A stretch of 64,000 bases of DNA from Aromatoleum tolulyticum (GTDB lineage Bacteria > Pseudomonadota > Gammaproteobacteria > Burkholderiales > Rhodocyclaceae). Positions 38,502 through 48,205 of the stretch are shown in pieces. The notes beneath the pieces are model-generated. The model was not told the origin of the DNA, searched no databases, and saw only the letters and a list, made by a program, of their open reading frames with translations. Within the stretch, counting starts at the first letter, position 1, and each line of letters begins with the position of its first letter. The translations under genes were made by a program, and so were the position numbers. Where the stretch lies: the NCBI RefSeq assembly GCF_900156155.1, contig NZ_FTMD01000016.1, positions 42,559 through 106,558 on the forward strand, in the 5' to 3' direction.

Positions 38502-40484
38502 GTGAAAATACGCAACATTCGGGGCCTGCTGGCGGCGGTCGCGTCTGCCGCGCTGCTGTGGCCTTTATCGGGCCATGCCGCCGGTGGCGGCGACGCTCCG
38601 GCCGCGCTCGATAACGCGACCTGCCTGAAGTGCCACCAGAGCGGAAAACCGGAGATCCAGGTCGAGGATGCCGAGGGCGAGAAGGTCGCCCTGCCGGCCG
38701 TCGATACCGCCAAGCTTGCGAAGGGCGTGCACGCGAAGCTCGACTGTGTGGCCTGTCACACCGACATCGTCGACGCGAAGGAAAAGCACGAGAAGGCGGC
38801 CAGTTCCGCGAAGCCCGACTGTGCCGGCTGCCACGAGAAGCTGTGGGACGAGGCGAAGAAGAACAACCAGGCCGCGAGCAAGGAGCGCCTGGGCATCGTC
38901 GTCGAGAATATCGCCGCCTACAAGGAGTCCTTCCACGCCCGCCCGGACGCGGATAATCCGGACCGGCCAAAGGCCTATTGCAACCAGTGCCACGCGACGC
39001 ACGACTTCGCCGTGCCGCCGGCCGGGACGCCCGAGCGCGAAAAATGGCGCATGACGATCCCGGAGACCTGCGGTGCCGCCTGCCACGAGGATCAGCTCGA
39101 CGACTTCAAGAGCTCCGTGCATGGCAAGCTGATCGAGAAGGGCGACCCGAAGGGGGCGGTATGTACCGACTGCCACACGACGCACGAGATCCGCAATTCG
39201 TCGTCCGAGGCGTTCAAGCTCAAGAACGTGCTCGCCTGCGGCGACTGCCACACGGAAGAGCTGCACAGCTATCGCGATACCTACCACGGGCAGGTTAACC
39301 GTCTCGGCTTCGTGTATACCGCCAAGTGCGCAGACTGCCACGGCAGCCACGGCATCAAGGCGGGCGACGATCCGAAGTCGCGCGTGCATCCGGACAACCG
39401 CCTGAAGACCTGCCAGAAGTGCCATGACGACAAGAAGCCGGGCATGGTCAAGGCGACGGCCGGCTTCGTGACCTTCGGCCCGCACGCCAACACGCACGAT
39501 TTCGAGAAGTATCCGAAGATGTGGATCGCCGGGACGTTCATGACGGCGCTGCTGATCGGCGTGTTTGCCTTCTTCTGGCTGCACAGCGGCCTGTGGTACT
39601 ACCGCGAGTGGCAGGAGCGCAAGGAACGCAAGACCGTGCCGCACGTTCGTACGGGCGAGCTGGGCATCCATGAAGGCAAGCATTTCGTACGCTTCGCCCG
39701 GGGCTGGCGCATTGCGCACCTCGCGTTCGCGCTGGTGACGATGACCCTGGTGCTGACCGGCACGACGGTGATGTTCGCCGACAGCGCGTGGGCGCCCACG
39801 GTTGCCGCGGCGCTGGGCGGGCCGAAGGTGATGGGCATCATCCACCGCGTTGCCGCCTCGCTCTTCGTCGGCATCTTCCTCATCCACTTCGTGTACGTGA
39901 TGTCGCGCCTGCTGCGTGATCGCAACTTCCGCTGGTTCGGGCCGGATTCGCTGATCCCGAACTGGAAGGACCTCGCCGATTGCTGGGGCATGTTCAAGTG
40001 GTTCTTCGGGAAGGGGCCGCGGCCGAAGTTCGATCGCTGGACCTACTTCGAGAAGTTCGACTACTGGGCGGTGTTCTGGGGTGTGAACATCATCGGCTGG
40101 AGCGGCCTGATGCTGGCCTTCCCGCACGTGACGGCAAGCTTCCTGCCGGGCTGGGTGTTCAACGTCGGCACGCTGGTGCATGGCGAGGAAGCCTTCCTTG
40201 CGGCGGTGTTCCTCTTCACGGTGCACTTCTTCAACAACCACTTCCGTCCCGACAAGCTGCCGCCGCCGGACGTGGTGATGTTCACCGGCACGCAGTCGCT
40301 GGAAGAGTTCAGCCGCGAGCATCCCGCGCACTACCAGCGCCTGGTGGAATCCGGCGAGCTGGAGAAGTACCTGGTCGATGCGCCGTCGCGCCAGCTGCAT
40401 GTCGGCTCGGTGATCCTCGGCCTGACCCTGATCACCGTCGGCCTCGTGCTGCTGGTGCTGGTGGTGACGGGTTTCTTCAGCTGA
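38502..40484 (+). CDS. Multihaem cytochrome c fused to a membrane cytochrome b domain
   Basis: A 660-residue protein. It starts at a GTG with GGGGAG upstream, which puts a good signal peptide (PLSGHA|AGGG) first. The periplasmic half (40-310) has eight CXXCH sites plus one CX3CH (C190-GAA-C194-H195). From about 342 there are roughly six hydrophobic segments with His in the pattern of di-haem cytochrome b of the formate dehydrogenase gamma type (RIAHLAFALV, VMGIIHRVAAS). It probably links the quinone pool to periplasmic cytochromes, the job CymA has in Mtr systems. It ends at the terminator at 40507. Confidence 0.88.
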   Translation: MKIRNIRGLLAAVASAALLWPLSGHAAGGGDAPAALDNATCLKCHQSGKPEIQVEDAEGEKVALPAVDTAKLAKGVHAKLDCVACHTDIVDAKEKHEKAASSAKPDCAGCHEKLWDEAKKNNQAASKERLGIVVENIAAYKESFHARPDADNPDRPKAYCNQCHATHDFAVPPAGTPEREKWRMTIPETCGAACHEDQLDDFKSSVHGKLIEKGDPKGAVCTDCHTTHEIRNSSSEAFKLKNVLACGDCHTEELHSYRDTYHGQVNRLGFVYTAKCADCHGSHGIKAGDDPKSRVHPDNRLKTCQKCHDDKKPGMVKATAGFVTFGPHANTHDFEKYPKMWIAGTFMTALLIGVFAFFWLHSGLWYYREWQERKERKTVPHVRTGELGIHEGKHFVRFARGWRIAHLAFALVTMTLVLTGTTVMFADSAWAPTVAAALGGPKVMGIIHRVAASLFVGIFLIHFVYVMSRLLRDRNFRWFGPDSLIPNWKDLADCWGMFKWFFGKGPRPKFDRWTYFEKFDYWAVFWGVNIIGWSGLMLAFPHVTASFLPGWVFNVGTLVHGEEAFLAAVFLFTVHFFNNHFRPDKLPPPDVVMFTGTQSLEEFSREHPAHYQRLVESGELEKYLVDAPSRQLHVGSVILGLTLITVGLVLLVLVVTGFFS

Positions 40485-40506
40485 TCGCAGCCTGAAGCAG
40501 TAACGC

Positions 40507-40532
40507 AAAAGGGGAGGGCGACCTCCCCTTTT
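40507..40532 (+). terminator. Rho-independent terminator of the cytochrome operon
   Basis: AAAAGGGGAGG (40507-40517) pairs with CCTCCCCTTTT (40522-40532) around GCGA, and the T tract runs on. It lies 23 bases beyond the cytochrome stop. The following gap to 40797 (265 bases) has no other element that I recognise apart from an unassigned promoter for the acyl-CoA synthetase. Confidence 0.9.
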
Positions 40533-40797
40533 TTTCGTCTACGGCCCGGCACGCAAGGTGCCGCAGCGCGGCGTCCGGGCCGTTGCGGCGGTGTTACGGC
40601 CGACTGCAACAATTCACTACATTTCACAAACAGTTGCGCAAACATGGCTTGCGAGACTGCACGCATGGAAGAGCGCGAGCGGCCGCCACAAGGCTGCCGC
40701 CGACGCCGCGGCGCACACGATTGCGCCGGACCCCGGACCCGATAACGACAACCAGGCCGGGTGGAGACGCAGGATAAAAACCAAAGGAGGAGATGGT

Positions 40798-42774
40798 ATG
40801 TCCGACAGACACGGGCAAACCGCGCATCCGGCCGCCCTGGATACCTTTCCGCGGCTGCTGATGCATCATGCGGCCGTGCGACCCGGCCGGCCGGCGATGC
40901 GCGAGAAGGAATTCGGCATCTGGCAGACCTACAGCTGGGCCGAAGTCGCGCGCAGCGTGCGCGCCATCGCCTGCGGCCTGGCGGAGCTGGGCTTCAAGCG
41001 CGGCGACCGGCTCGCGATCATCGGCGACAACCGCCCGCGCCTGTACTGGTCGGTTGCTGCCTGCCAATGTCTCGGCGGCATCCCGGTGATGCTGTATCAG
41101 GACGCGGTGGCCGCGGAGATGACCTACGTGCTGCAGGACGCCGAGATCCGCTTCGCGGTGGTCGAGGACCAGGAACAGGTCGACAAGATGCTCGAGATCC
41201 ACCCCGAGGTGCCCTTCCTCGAGCATGTGATCTACGACGATCCGCGCGGCCTGCGCCACTACAGCCAGCCGATGCTGATCGGCCTCGACGAGCTGCAGGA
41301 GATGGGCGGTATCCATGATCGCAACCACACCGACTTCCTTGACGGGGAGATCGACAAGGGCGCGAGCGACGACATCTCGGTGATGTTGTACACCTCCGGC
41401 ACGACCGGCAAGCCCAAGGGCGTGTGCCAGACCCATGCGGCCTTCATCGCCGCGGCGACCGGGGCGATGGGCTTCGACAAGCTCTCCGAGCAGGAGGATA
41501 TCCTGTCCTACCTGCCGATGGCCTGGGTGGGCGACCACCTGTTTTCCTTCGCGCAGGCGATGGTCGCGGGCTTCACGATCAACTGCCCGGAGTCCGGCGA
41601 TACCGTGATGACGGACCTGCGCGAGATCGGCCCGACCTACTACTTCGCTCCGCCGCGGGTGTTCGAGAACCTGCTGACGCAGGTGATGATCCGCATGGAG
41701 GACGCGAGCGCGCTGAAGCGCAAGCTCTTCGCACACTTCATGGAGGTCGCGCGTCGCTGCGGATCCGACATCCTGGACGGCAAGCCGGTGTCCGCGGGTG
41801 ACCGCCTGCAGTACGCGCTGGGAAATCTGCTGATCTACGGCCCGCTGAAGAACGTGCTGGGCATGAGCCGTATCCGCGTGGCCTACACGGCGGGCGCGGC
41901 GATCGGGCCGGATCTCTTCCGCTTCTACCGTTCGATCGGCGTGAATCTCAAGCAGCTCTACGGCCAGACCGAGACCTGCGCCTACGTGTGCCTGCAGCCC
42001 GACGGCCAGATCAAGCTCGATTCGGTCGGCAAGCCTGCGCCCTTCGTCGATGTGAAGCTGGCCGACAACGGCGAGATCCTCGTAAAAGGGCCGATGCTGC
42101 TGAAGGCTTATTACAAGCGCGCCGATGCGACGGCCGAGTCGATCAACGCCGACGGCTACTTCATGACCGGCGATGCGGGTTACTTCGACGAGGACGGCCA
42201 CCTCAAGATCATCGACCGCGCCAAGGACGTCGGCAAGCTCAAGGACGGCTCGATGTTCGCGCCGAACTACATCGAGAACAAGCTCAAGTTCTTCCAGCAC
42301 GTGAAGGAGGCGGTCACCTTCGGCAATGGCCGCGATTGCGTCACCGCCTTCATCAACATCGACCTCGAGGCGGTCGGCAACTGGGCCGAGCGGCGCGGCC
42401 TGCCGTACTCGGGCTACACCGATCTCGCGTCGCAGCCGGCCGTGTATGAACTGATCCGCGACTGCGTCGAGAAGGTGAATGCCGACCTCGCGGCCGATCC
42501 GCAGATGAGCGGCTCGCAGGTCAAGCGTTTCCTGATCCTGCACAAGGAACTCGACGCCGATGACGGCGAGCTGACGCGCACGCGCAAGGTGCGCCGCAAC
42601 TTCATCGCCGAGCGCTACGCGGAATTGATCGAGGCGCTGTTCGAGGGCAAGAAGACGCAGCACATCGACACCGTCGTGAAGTACGAGGACGGCCGCGAGG
42701 GCCGCATCAGCGCCGACCTGCGCATCGAGGAAACGAAGACCTTCGCGCCGCAGGCGTCGAAGCAGGCGGCGTGA
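40798..42774 (+). CDS. FadD-type AMP-forming acyl-CoA synthetase
   Basis: A 658-residue adenylate-forming enzyme of the long-chain acyl-CoA synthetase family. The P-loop-like motif is YTSGTTGKPKGV, followed by YLPMAWVGDH, YGQTE and the ATP/hinge stretch YFMTGDAGYFDEDGHLKIIDR. It makes acyl-CoA from a free acid, ATP and CoA. The ATG at 40798 has an AAAGGAGGAGA site; the frame upstream is non-coding. It overlaps the liv genes' leader, so it is the first gene of the transporter operon and likely acts on its cargo. Chain length and substrate are unknown. Confidence 0.9.
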   Translation: MSDRHGQTAHPAALDTFPRLLMHHAAVRPGRPAMREKEFGIWQTYSWAEVARSVRAIACGLAELGFKRGDRLAIIGDNRPRLYWSVAACQCLGGIPVMLYQDAVAAEMTYVLQDAEIRFAVVEDQEQVDKMLEIHPEVPFLEHVIYDDPRGLRHYSQPMLIGLDELQEMGGIHDRNHTDFLDGEIDKGASDDISVMLYTSGTTGKPKGVCQTHAAFIAAATGAMGFDKLSEQEDILSYLPMAWVGDHLFSFAQAMVAGFTINCPESGDTVMTDLREIGPTYYFAPPRVFENLLTQVMIRMEDASALKRKLFAHFMEVARRCGSDILDGKPVSAGDRLQYALGNLLIYGPLKNVLGMSRIRVAYTAGAAIGPDLFRFYRSIGVNLKQLYGQTETCAYVCLQPDGQIKLDSVGKPAPFVDVKLADNGEILVKGPMLLKAYYKRADATAESINADGYFMTGDAGYFDEDGHLKIIDRAKDVGKLKDGSMFAPNYIENKLKFFQHVKEAVTFGNGRDCVTAFINIDLEAVGNWAERRGLPYSGYTDLASQPAVYELIRDCVEKVNADLAADPQMSGSQVKRFLILHKELDADDGELTRTRKVRRNFIAERYAELIEALFEGKKTQHIDTVVKYEDGREGRISADLRIEETKTFAPQASKQAA

Positions 42775-42785
42775 GGGGGAGGGTG

Positions 42786-43622
42786 ATGATGATGAACGAC
42801 ATGCCGCAGGCGGTGCAGGCGCAGGAGCAGGCTCAAGGCAACGGGCGCCGCATTGGCGACGTGGTCCTCGACCTGCAGAACATTTCGCTGTCCTTCGGCG
42901 GGGTGAAGGCGCTGACCAACATCAGCTTCAACGTGCGCGAGCACGAGATCCGCTCGATCATCGGCCCGAACGGTGCCGGCAAGAGTTCGATGCTGAACGT
43001 GATCAACGGCGTCTATCACCCGCAGGAGGGCCGCATCCTGTTCCGCGGCGAGGAGCGCCGCAAGATGGAGCCGCACAGGGCGGCCGCGCAGGGCATCGCG
43101 CGCACCTTCCAGAACATTGCGCTGTTCAAGGGCATGAGCGTGCTCGACAACATCATGACCGGGCGCAACCTGAAGATGAAGTCGGGTCTGCTCGCGAACG
43201 CGCTGTACTGGGGGCGTGCGCAGCGGGAGGAGATCGAGCACCGCGTGAAGGTCGAGGAGGTCATCGATTTCCTCGAGATCCAGGACATCCGCAAGACGCC
43301 GGTCGGCGCGCTGCCCTACGGCCTGCAGAAGCGCGTGGAACTGGGCCGGGCGCTTGCCGCCGAGCCCAGCCTGCTGCTCCTCGACGAGCCGATGGCCGGC
43401 ATGAACGTCGAGGAAAAGCAGGACATGTGCCGCTTCATCCTCGACGTGAACGACCAGTTCGGCACGACCATCGTGCTGATCGAGCATGACATGGGGGTCG
43501 TGATGGACATCTCCGACCGCGTCGTGGTGCTCGACTACGGCAAGAAGATCGGCGACGGCGTGCCCGAAGAGGTGCGCGCCAACGAGGACGTCATCCGTGC
43601 CTATCTCGGCACGTCGCACTGA
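42786..43622 (+). CDS. livG: Liv-type ABC transporter ATPase LivG
   Basis: A 278-residue ATPase of the branched-chain amino-acid/carboxylate importer class. It has Walker A GPNGAGKSS, a Q-loop in ARTFQNIALF and the LLLDEPMAGM Walker B. A non-canonical signature (PYGLQKRVEL) replaces the usual LSGGQ, which is normal for LivG. The start was set at 42786, the first ATG of three in a row after a GAGGGGGAGG site; the frame is open from a GTG at 42771 overlapping the upstream stop. It belongs to the LivGHMKF set. Confidence 0.94.
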   Translation: MMMNDMPQAVQAQEQAQGNGRRIGDVVLDLQNISLSFGGVKALTNISFNVREHEIRSIIGPNGAGKSSMLNVINGVYHPQEGRILFRGEERRKMEPHRAAAQGIARTFQNIALFKGMSVLDNIMTGRNLKMKSGLLANALYWGRAQREEIEHRVKVEEVIDFLEIQDIRKTPVGALPYGLQKRVELGRALAAEPSLLLLDEPMAGMNVEEKQDMCRFILDVNDQFGTTIVLIEHDMGVVMDISDRVVVLDYGKKIGDGVPEEVRANEDVIRAYLGTSH

Positions 43623-43635
43623 GCGGGAGCTTCAC

Positions 43636-44565
43636 ATGGGATTCTTTCTTGAAACCTTGTTCGGCGGCTTGATGGCCGGCATGTTGTATTCGCTGATCGC
43701 GCTGGGCTTCGTGCTGATCTACAAGGCCTCGGGCGTATTCAACTTCGCGCAGGGCGCGATGGTGCTGTTCGCAGCGCTGGCGATGGCGCGCTTCGCGGAG
43801 TGGATTCCGAAGTGGCTGGGTTTCGACAACCTGGTCGTTGCGAACCTGCTCGCGTTCGTCGTGGCGATGGCGCTGATGGTCGTGCTGGCGTGGCTGATCG
43901 AACGCCTGTGCCTGTCCAGGCTCGTGAACCAGGAAGGCATCACGCTGCTGATGGCAACACTGGGCATCAGCTACTTCCTCGACGGCCTGGGTCAGACGCT
44001 GTTCGGCAACGACATCTACAGCATCAACGTCGGCATGCCCAAGGATCCGGCAATGATCCTGGAAGGCACTTTCGAGGGCGGACTGCTGATCAGCAAGGAG
44101 GACCTCGTCGCCGCGCTCATCTCCGCCGCGCTGGTGCTGGCGCTGGCGCTGTTCTTCCAGAAAACCGCGACCGGCCGCGCGCTGCGTGCGGTGGCGGACG
44201 ACCACCAGGCCGCCCAGTCGATCGGCATCCCGCTGAATCGCATCTGGGTGATCGTGTGGTCGGTCGCCGGCTTCGCCGCGCTGGTCGCCGGCATCATCTG
44301 GGGCTCCAAGCTGGGCGTGCAGTTCTCGCTCTCGCTGGTCGCGCTGAAGGCGTTGCCGGTGGTGATCCTGGGTGGGCTGACCTCGGTGCCCGGCGCGATC
44401 CTCGGCGGGCTGATCATCGGCGTCGGCGAGAAACTGTCCGAGATCTACCTCGGTTCCTTCTTCGGCGGCGGCATCGAGATCTGGTTCGCCTACGTGCTGG
44501 CGCTGGGCTTCCTGCTGGTGCGCCCGCAAGGCCTGTTCGGCGAAAAAATCATCGACCGCGTCTGA
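43636..44565 (+). CDS. livH: Liv-type ABC transporter permease LivH
   Basis: A 309-residue inner-membrane permease with eight or so hydrophobic helices and the LivH motifs (LIALGFVLIYKASGVFNFAQG at the start and GRALRAVADD in the coupling loop). It starts 13 bases behind livG with a GGGAGC site and is followed 30 bases later by livM. The ligand class is set by the binding protein. Confidence 0.94.
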   Translation: MGFFLETLFGGLMAGMLYSLIALGFVLIYKASGVFNFAQGAMVLFAALAMARFAEWIPKWLGFDNLVVANLLAFVVAMALMVVLAWLIERLCLSRLVNQEGITLLMATLGISYFLDGLGQTLFGNDIYSINVGMPKDPAMILEGTFEGGLLISKEDLVAALISAALVLALALFFQKTATGRALRAVADDHQAAQSIGIPLNRIWVIVWSVAGFAALVAGIIWGSKLGVQFSLSLVALKALPVVILGGLTSVPGAILGGLIIGVGEKLSEIYLGSFFGGGIEIWFAYVLALGFLLVRPQGLFGEKIIDRV

Positions 44566-44595
44566 CGCGGCTGCATATCCCGGGAGAGTTTCCAC

Positions 44596-45660
44596 ATGCT
44601 CTACAGAGAAAACGGCCAGTTCAAGACGAGCTACGCGGCCGACCAGCAGATCTTCCCGATCGCGCAGGACCGCATCGCGATCGGACTGGTGCTCCTCGTC
44701 GCCTTCGTCGTGATGCCGCTGGCCGGCTCGGAGTACCTGTTCCGCGCCGTGCTGATCCCGTTCATGATCCTCGCGCTCGCGGCGCTGGGACTCAACATCC
44801 TGGTCGGCTACTGCGGCCAGATCTCGCTCGGCACGGGCGCCTTCATGGCCGTCGGAGCCTACGCGGCGTACAACTTCCTGGTGCGCATCGACGGCATGCC
44901 GCTGATCGTCGCGATGCTGCTGGGCGGCCTCTCCGCGACCGTGGTGGGGGTTCTGTTCGGCATCCCCTCGCTGCGGATCAAGGGGCTGTACCTCGCGGTC
45001 GCGACGCTCGCGGCGCAGTTCTTCACCGACTGGGCCTTCCTGCGCGTGAGCTGGTTCACGAACAATTCGACCTCGGGCTCGGTCAGCGTTGCCGGCCTCA
45101 ACGTGTTCGGCCTGCCGATCGAGTCGCCCGTCGCGAAGTATCTGTTCTGCCTCACGGTCGTGTGCGTGTTCGCGCTCGCCGCGAAGAACCTCACGCGCAG
45201 CGCGACCGGCCGTCAGTGGATGGCGATCCGCGACATGGACGTCGCCGCCGCGGTGATCGGCATCCGCCCGGTGTATGCCAAGCTGACCGCCTTCGCGGTG
45301 AGCTCCTTCATCGTCGGTGTCGCCGGCGTGCTGTGGGCCTTCGTGCATCTGGGCGCGTGGGAGCCGGCGGCGTTCAGCATCGACCGCTCCTTCCAACTCC
45401 TCTTCATGGTCATCATCGGCGGGCTGGGGTCGATCATGGGCGCCTTCTTCGGCGCGGCCTTCATCGTGGTCCTGCCCATCATCCTCGACCAGGTCCCGCA
45501 CTGGTTCGGCATCCCGCTCTCCACGGCGACCACCTCGCACCTCGTGCACATGATCTTCGGGGCGCTGATCGTGTTCTTCCTCATCGCGGAGCCGCACGGG
45601 CTGGCGAAGTTGTGGAGCATCGGCAAGCAGAAGCTGCGCCTGTGGCCCTTCCCGCACTGA
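44596..45660 (+). CDS. livM: Liv-type ABC transporter permease LivM
   Basis: A 354-residue permease, the partner of LivH. It shows the LivM motif around NILVGYCGQISLGTGAFMAVGAY, eight or more hydrophobic segments, and the loop GRQWMAIRDMDVAAAVIGI that contacts the ATPases. The ATG follows CGGGAGAG. A charged N-terminal tail of about 30 residues precedes the first helix. Confidence 0.94.
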   Translation: MLYRENGQFKTSYAADQQIFPIAQDRIAIGLVLLVAFVVMPLAGSEYLFRAVLIPFMILALAALGLNILVGYCGQISLGTGAFMAVGAYAAYNFLVRIDGMPLIVAMLLGGLSATVVGVLFGIPSLRIKGLYLAVATLAAQFFTDWAFLRVSWFTNNSTSGSVSVAGLNVFGLPIESPVAKYLFCLTVVCVFALAAKNLTRSATGRQWMAIRDMDVAAAVIGIRPVYAKLTAFAVSSFIVGVAGVLWAFVHLGAWEPAAFSIDRSFQLLFMVIIGGLGSIMGAFFGAAFIVVLPIILDQVPHWFGIPLSTATTSHLVHMIFGALIVFFLIAEPHGLAKLWSIGKQKLRLWPFPH

Positions 45661-45751
45661 CGCGGGGCGCCACCGGTTCAACGTAGTCGCGGTTCGGCAA
45701 CAGAACGGCAGGCACGCCGAAAGTGCCAATCAAAATCAAGGAGGAGACACC

Positions 45752-47077
45752 ATGAAACGCAAGGCTTTCGCGCTCGTCGCCGCACTGGCGGCATTCGGTG
45801 CAGGTACCCTGTCCGCCCCGGCGGCGGCACAGCAGGCCAACGAGCAGTTCTTCCCGCTGCTCGTGTATCGCACCGGCGCGTACGCTCCGAACGGCACCCC
45901 CTGGGCCAACGGCAAGCAGGACTACGTCAAGTACATCAACGCCACGGGCGGCATCAACGGCGTGAAGATCGCATGGGAGGAATGCGAGACCGGCTACGCG
46001 ACCGACAAGGGCGTCGAGTGCTACGAGCGCCTGAAGAGCAAGAAATCCACCGTGATCGACCCGCAGGCCACCGGCATCACCTTTGCGCTCACCGACAAGG
46101 CACCGGTCGACAAGATCCCGTTGATCACGCTGGGCTACGGCCTTGCCGCTTCGCAGGACGGCGGCGTGTTCAAGTGGAACTTCCCGCTGATGGGCAGCTA
46201 CTGGACCGCGGCCGACATCCTGATCCAGCATCTCGGCAAGAAGGAAGGCGGCCTCGACAAGCTCAAGGGCAAGAAGATCGCGCTGGTCTATCACGATTCG
46301 CCCTTCGGCAAGGAGCCGATCCCGCTGCTGCAGAAGCGCGCGCAGATGCACGGCTTCGAGCTCGTGCTGCTGCCGGTCACGGCGCCGGGCGTCGAGCAGA
46401 AGGCGACCTGGCTGCAGGTGCGCCAGCAGCGTCCGGACTACACGCTGCTGTGGGGCTGGGGCGTGATGAACTCGACGGCGCTCAAGGAAGCGGTCGCGAC
46501 CGGCTATCCGCGCGAGAAGCTGTTCGGCGTGTGGTGGTCGGGTGCCGAGCCGGACGTCAAGGACGTCGGCGCCAACGCCAAGGGCTACAGCGCGCTGGCG
46601 CTGAATCCGCACGGCACGGACTCGCCGCTGATCAAGGACATCCTCAAGAAGGTGCATGACGCCGGCAACGGCAGCGGCCCGCGCGACGAAGTGGGCTCGG
46701 TGCTGTACATGCGCGGCCTGCTGATCCAGATGCTGGCGACCGAAGCCGTGCGCACCGCGCAGGAGAAGTTCGGCAAGGGCAAGGTCATGACCGGCGAGCA
46801 AGTGCGCTGGGGACTCGAGAACCTCAACGTCGACGAAAAGCGCATCGGCGAACTCGGGCTGGCCGGCCTGATCCGTCCGATCAAGACGAGCTGCACCGAT
46901 CACATGGGCTCGTCCGCGGCGCGCATCCACTCGTGGGACGGCACCACGTGGAAGATGCAGGCGGATTGGTATGAAGCCGACAAGAGCGTCGTCGATCCGC
47001 TGGTCAAGGAAGCGGCCGACAAGTACGCGACCGACAAGCAGATCAAGCGTCGCGACGCGAGCGACTGCGCGGCCTGA
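45752..47077 (+). CDS. livK: Periplasmic binding protein of the Liv-type transporter
   Basis: A 441-residue type I periplasmic binding protein with a signal peptide (AAAQ|QANEQ), longer than standard LivK. The Peripla_BP_6 features are present (YRTGAYAPNGTPWANG at the start and YHDSPFGKEPIPLLQKR). Members of this longer group are common in clusters for aromatic or short acyl acids rather than leucine, so the ligand is open. AAGGAGGAG precedes the ATG. Confidence 0.9.
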   Translation: MKRKAFALVAALAAFGAGTLSAPAAAQQANEQFFPLLVYRTGAYAPNGTPWANGKQDYVKYINATGGINGVKIAWEECETGYATDKGVECYERLKSKKSTVIDPQATGITFALTDKAPVDKIPLITLGYGLAASQDGGVFKWNFPLMGSYWTAADILIQHLGKKEGGLDKLKGKKIALVYHDSPFGKEPIPLLQKRAQMHGFELVLLPVTAPGVEQKATWLQVRQQRPDYTLLWGWGVMNSTALKEAVATGYPREKLFGVWWSGAEPDVKDVGANAKGYSALALNPHGTDSPLIKDILKKVHDAGNGSGPRDEVGSVLYMRGLLIQMLATEAVRTAQEKFGKGKVMTGEQVRWGLENLNVDEKRIGELGLAGLIRPIKTSCTDHMGSSAARIHSWDGTTWKMQADWYEADKSVVDPLVKEAADKYATDKQIKRRDASDCAA

Positions 47078-47191
47078 TCGCCGCAAGCGCGCGCGGCAGT
47101 CCGGCTGCGGCCGTCTGCAGCGCGCGGGCTTTCCGCCGAACCGGCCGTGCCTGGGCATGGCCGGAGCGAAAACCAGCTACCGGATGAACCG

Positions 47192-48001
47192 ATGAATACG
47201 TCCAACCTCCTTCTCAATGTGAATGGCATCGAGGTGATCTACAACCACGTCGCGCTGGTGCTGAAGGGCGTGTCGCTGCAGGTGCCCGAAGGCCGCATCG
47301 TCGCGATCCTGGGCGGCAACGGCGCGGGCAAGACGACGACGCTGCGCGCGGTGTCGAATTTGCTCAAGGGCGAACGCGGCGAGGTCACGAAAGGCACGAT
47401 CGAGCTCGACGGCGAGCGTGTCGAAAGCCTGTCGCCGTCCGACCTGGTGCGCCGCGGCGTCGTGCAGGTGATGGAGGGGCGGCACTGCTTCGCCCACCTG
47501 ACGATCGAGGAAAACCTGCTCGCCGGCTCCTACACGCGCAAGGACAAGGGCGAGATCGCCGCCAACCTCGACAAGGTCTACACCTACTTCCCGCGCCTGA
47601 AAACGCGCCGCACCAGCCAGGCCGCGTACACCTCCGGCGGCGAACAGCAGATGTGCGCGATCGGCCGCGCGCTGATGTCGAACCCGCGCATGGTGCTGCT
47701 CGACGAGCCCTCGATGGGCCTCGCGCCGCAGATCGTCGAGGAGGTGTTCGAGATCGTGAAGGACCTCAACGTGAAGGAAAAGGTGAGCTTCCTGCTCGCC
47801 GAACAGAACACCATGGTCGCGCTGCGCTACTCGGACTTCGGCTACATCGTCGAGAACGGGCGCATCGTGATGGAGGGCGAAGCGAAGAGCCTTGCCGATA
47901 ACGAGGACGTCAAGGAGTTCTACCTCGGGCTGTCGGGCGAGGGGCGGAAGAGCTTCCGCGACGTGAAGCATTACCGCAGGCGCAAACGCTGGTTGTCTTG
48001 A
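47192..48001 (+). CDS. livF: Liv-type ABC transporter ATPase LivF
   Basis: A 269-residue ATPase with Walker A GGNGAGKTT, the signature TSGGEQQM and Walker B MVLLDEPSMGL. The start at 47192 was chosen because it begins with family sequence; a frame extension to 47147 is non-coding. It closes the transporter set. A basic tail (HYRRRKRW) ends the protein. The 243 bases that follow hold two repeats (48129-48196 and 48206-48225). Confidence 0.94.
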   Translation: MNTSNLLLNVNGIEVIYNHVALVLKGVSLQVPEGRIVAILGGNGAGKTTTLRAVSNLLKGERGEVTKGTIELDGERVESLSPSDLVRRGVVQVMEGRHCFAHLTIEENLLAGSYTRKDKGEIAANLDKVYTYFPRLKTRRTSQAAYTSGGEQQMCAIGRALMSNPRMVLLDEPSMGLAPQIVEEVFEIVKDLNVKEKVSFLLAEQNTMVALRYSDFGYIVENGRIVMEGEAKSLADNEDVKEFYLGLSGEGRKSFRDVKHYRRRKRWLS

Positions 48002-48128
48002 GGACGGGAGATCGCGGCGCGATGCGGTGGTGCTCGGGCGCTTGTGTGCAGCAGTACACGGCGCACCCTCGCACCGCGCTTTCCCGCCGCCGCGGCCAGG
48101 CAACGCGAGCAGGGGACACTGCTGAGGG

Positions 48129-48196
48129 ACCGTTCGCGCCGAGCCTGTCGAAGGGCGGGAGCGTCGCAGGGCTTCGACAGGCTCAGCCCGAACGGT
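48129..48196. repeat. Intergenic palindromic repeat with GAGCCTGTCGAAG core
   Basis: A 68-bp inverted repeat begins ACCGTTCG and ends CGAACGGT, with GAGCCTGTCGAAG on the left and CTTCGACAGGCTC on the right. This core is a dispersed repeat often seen between genes in betaproteobacteria and Xanthomonas. It may act as a terminator or a target for REP-type transposases; only one copy is in the window. Confidence 0.85.
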
Positions 48197-48205
48197 ATTT
48201 GGCAG

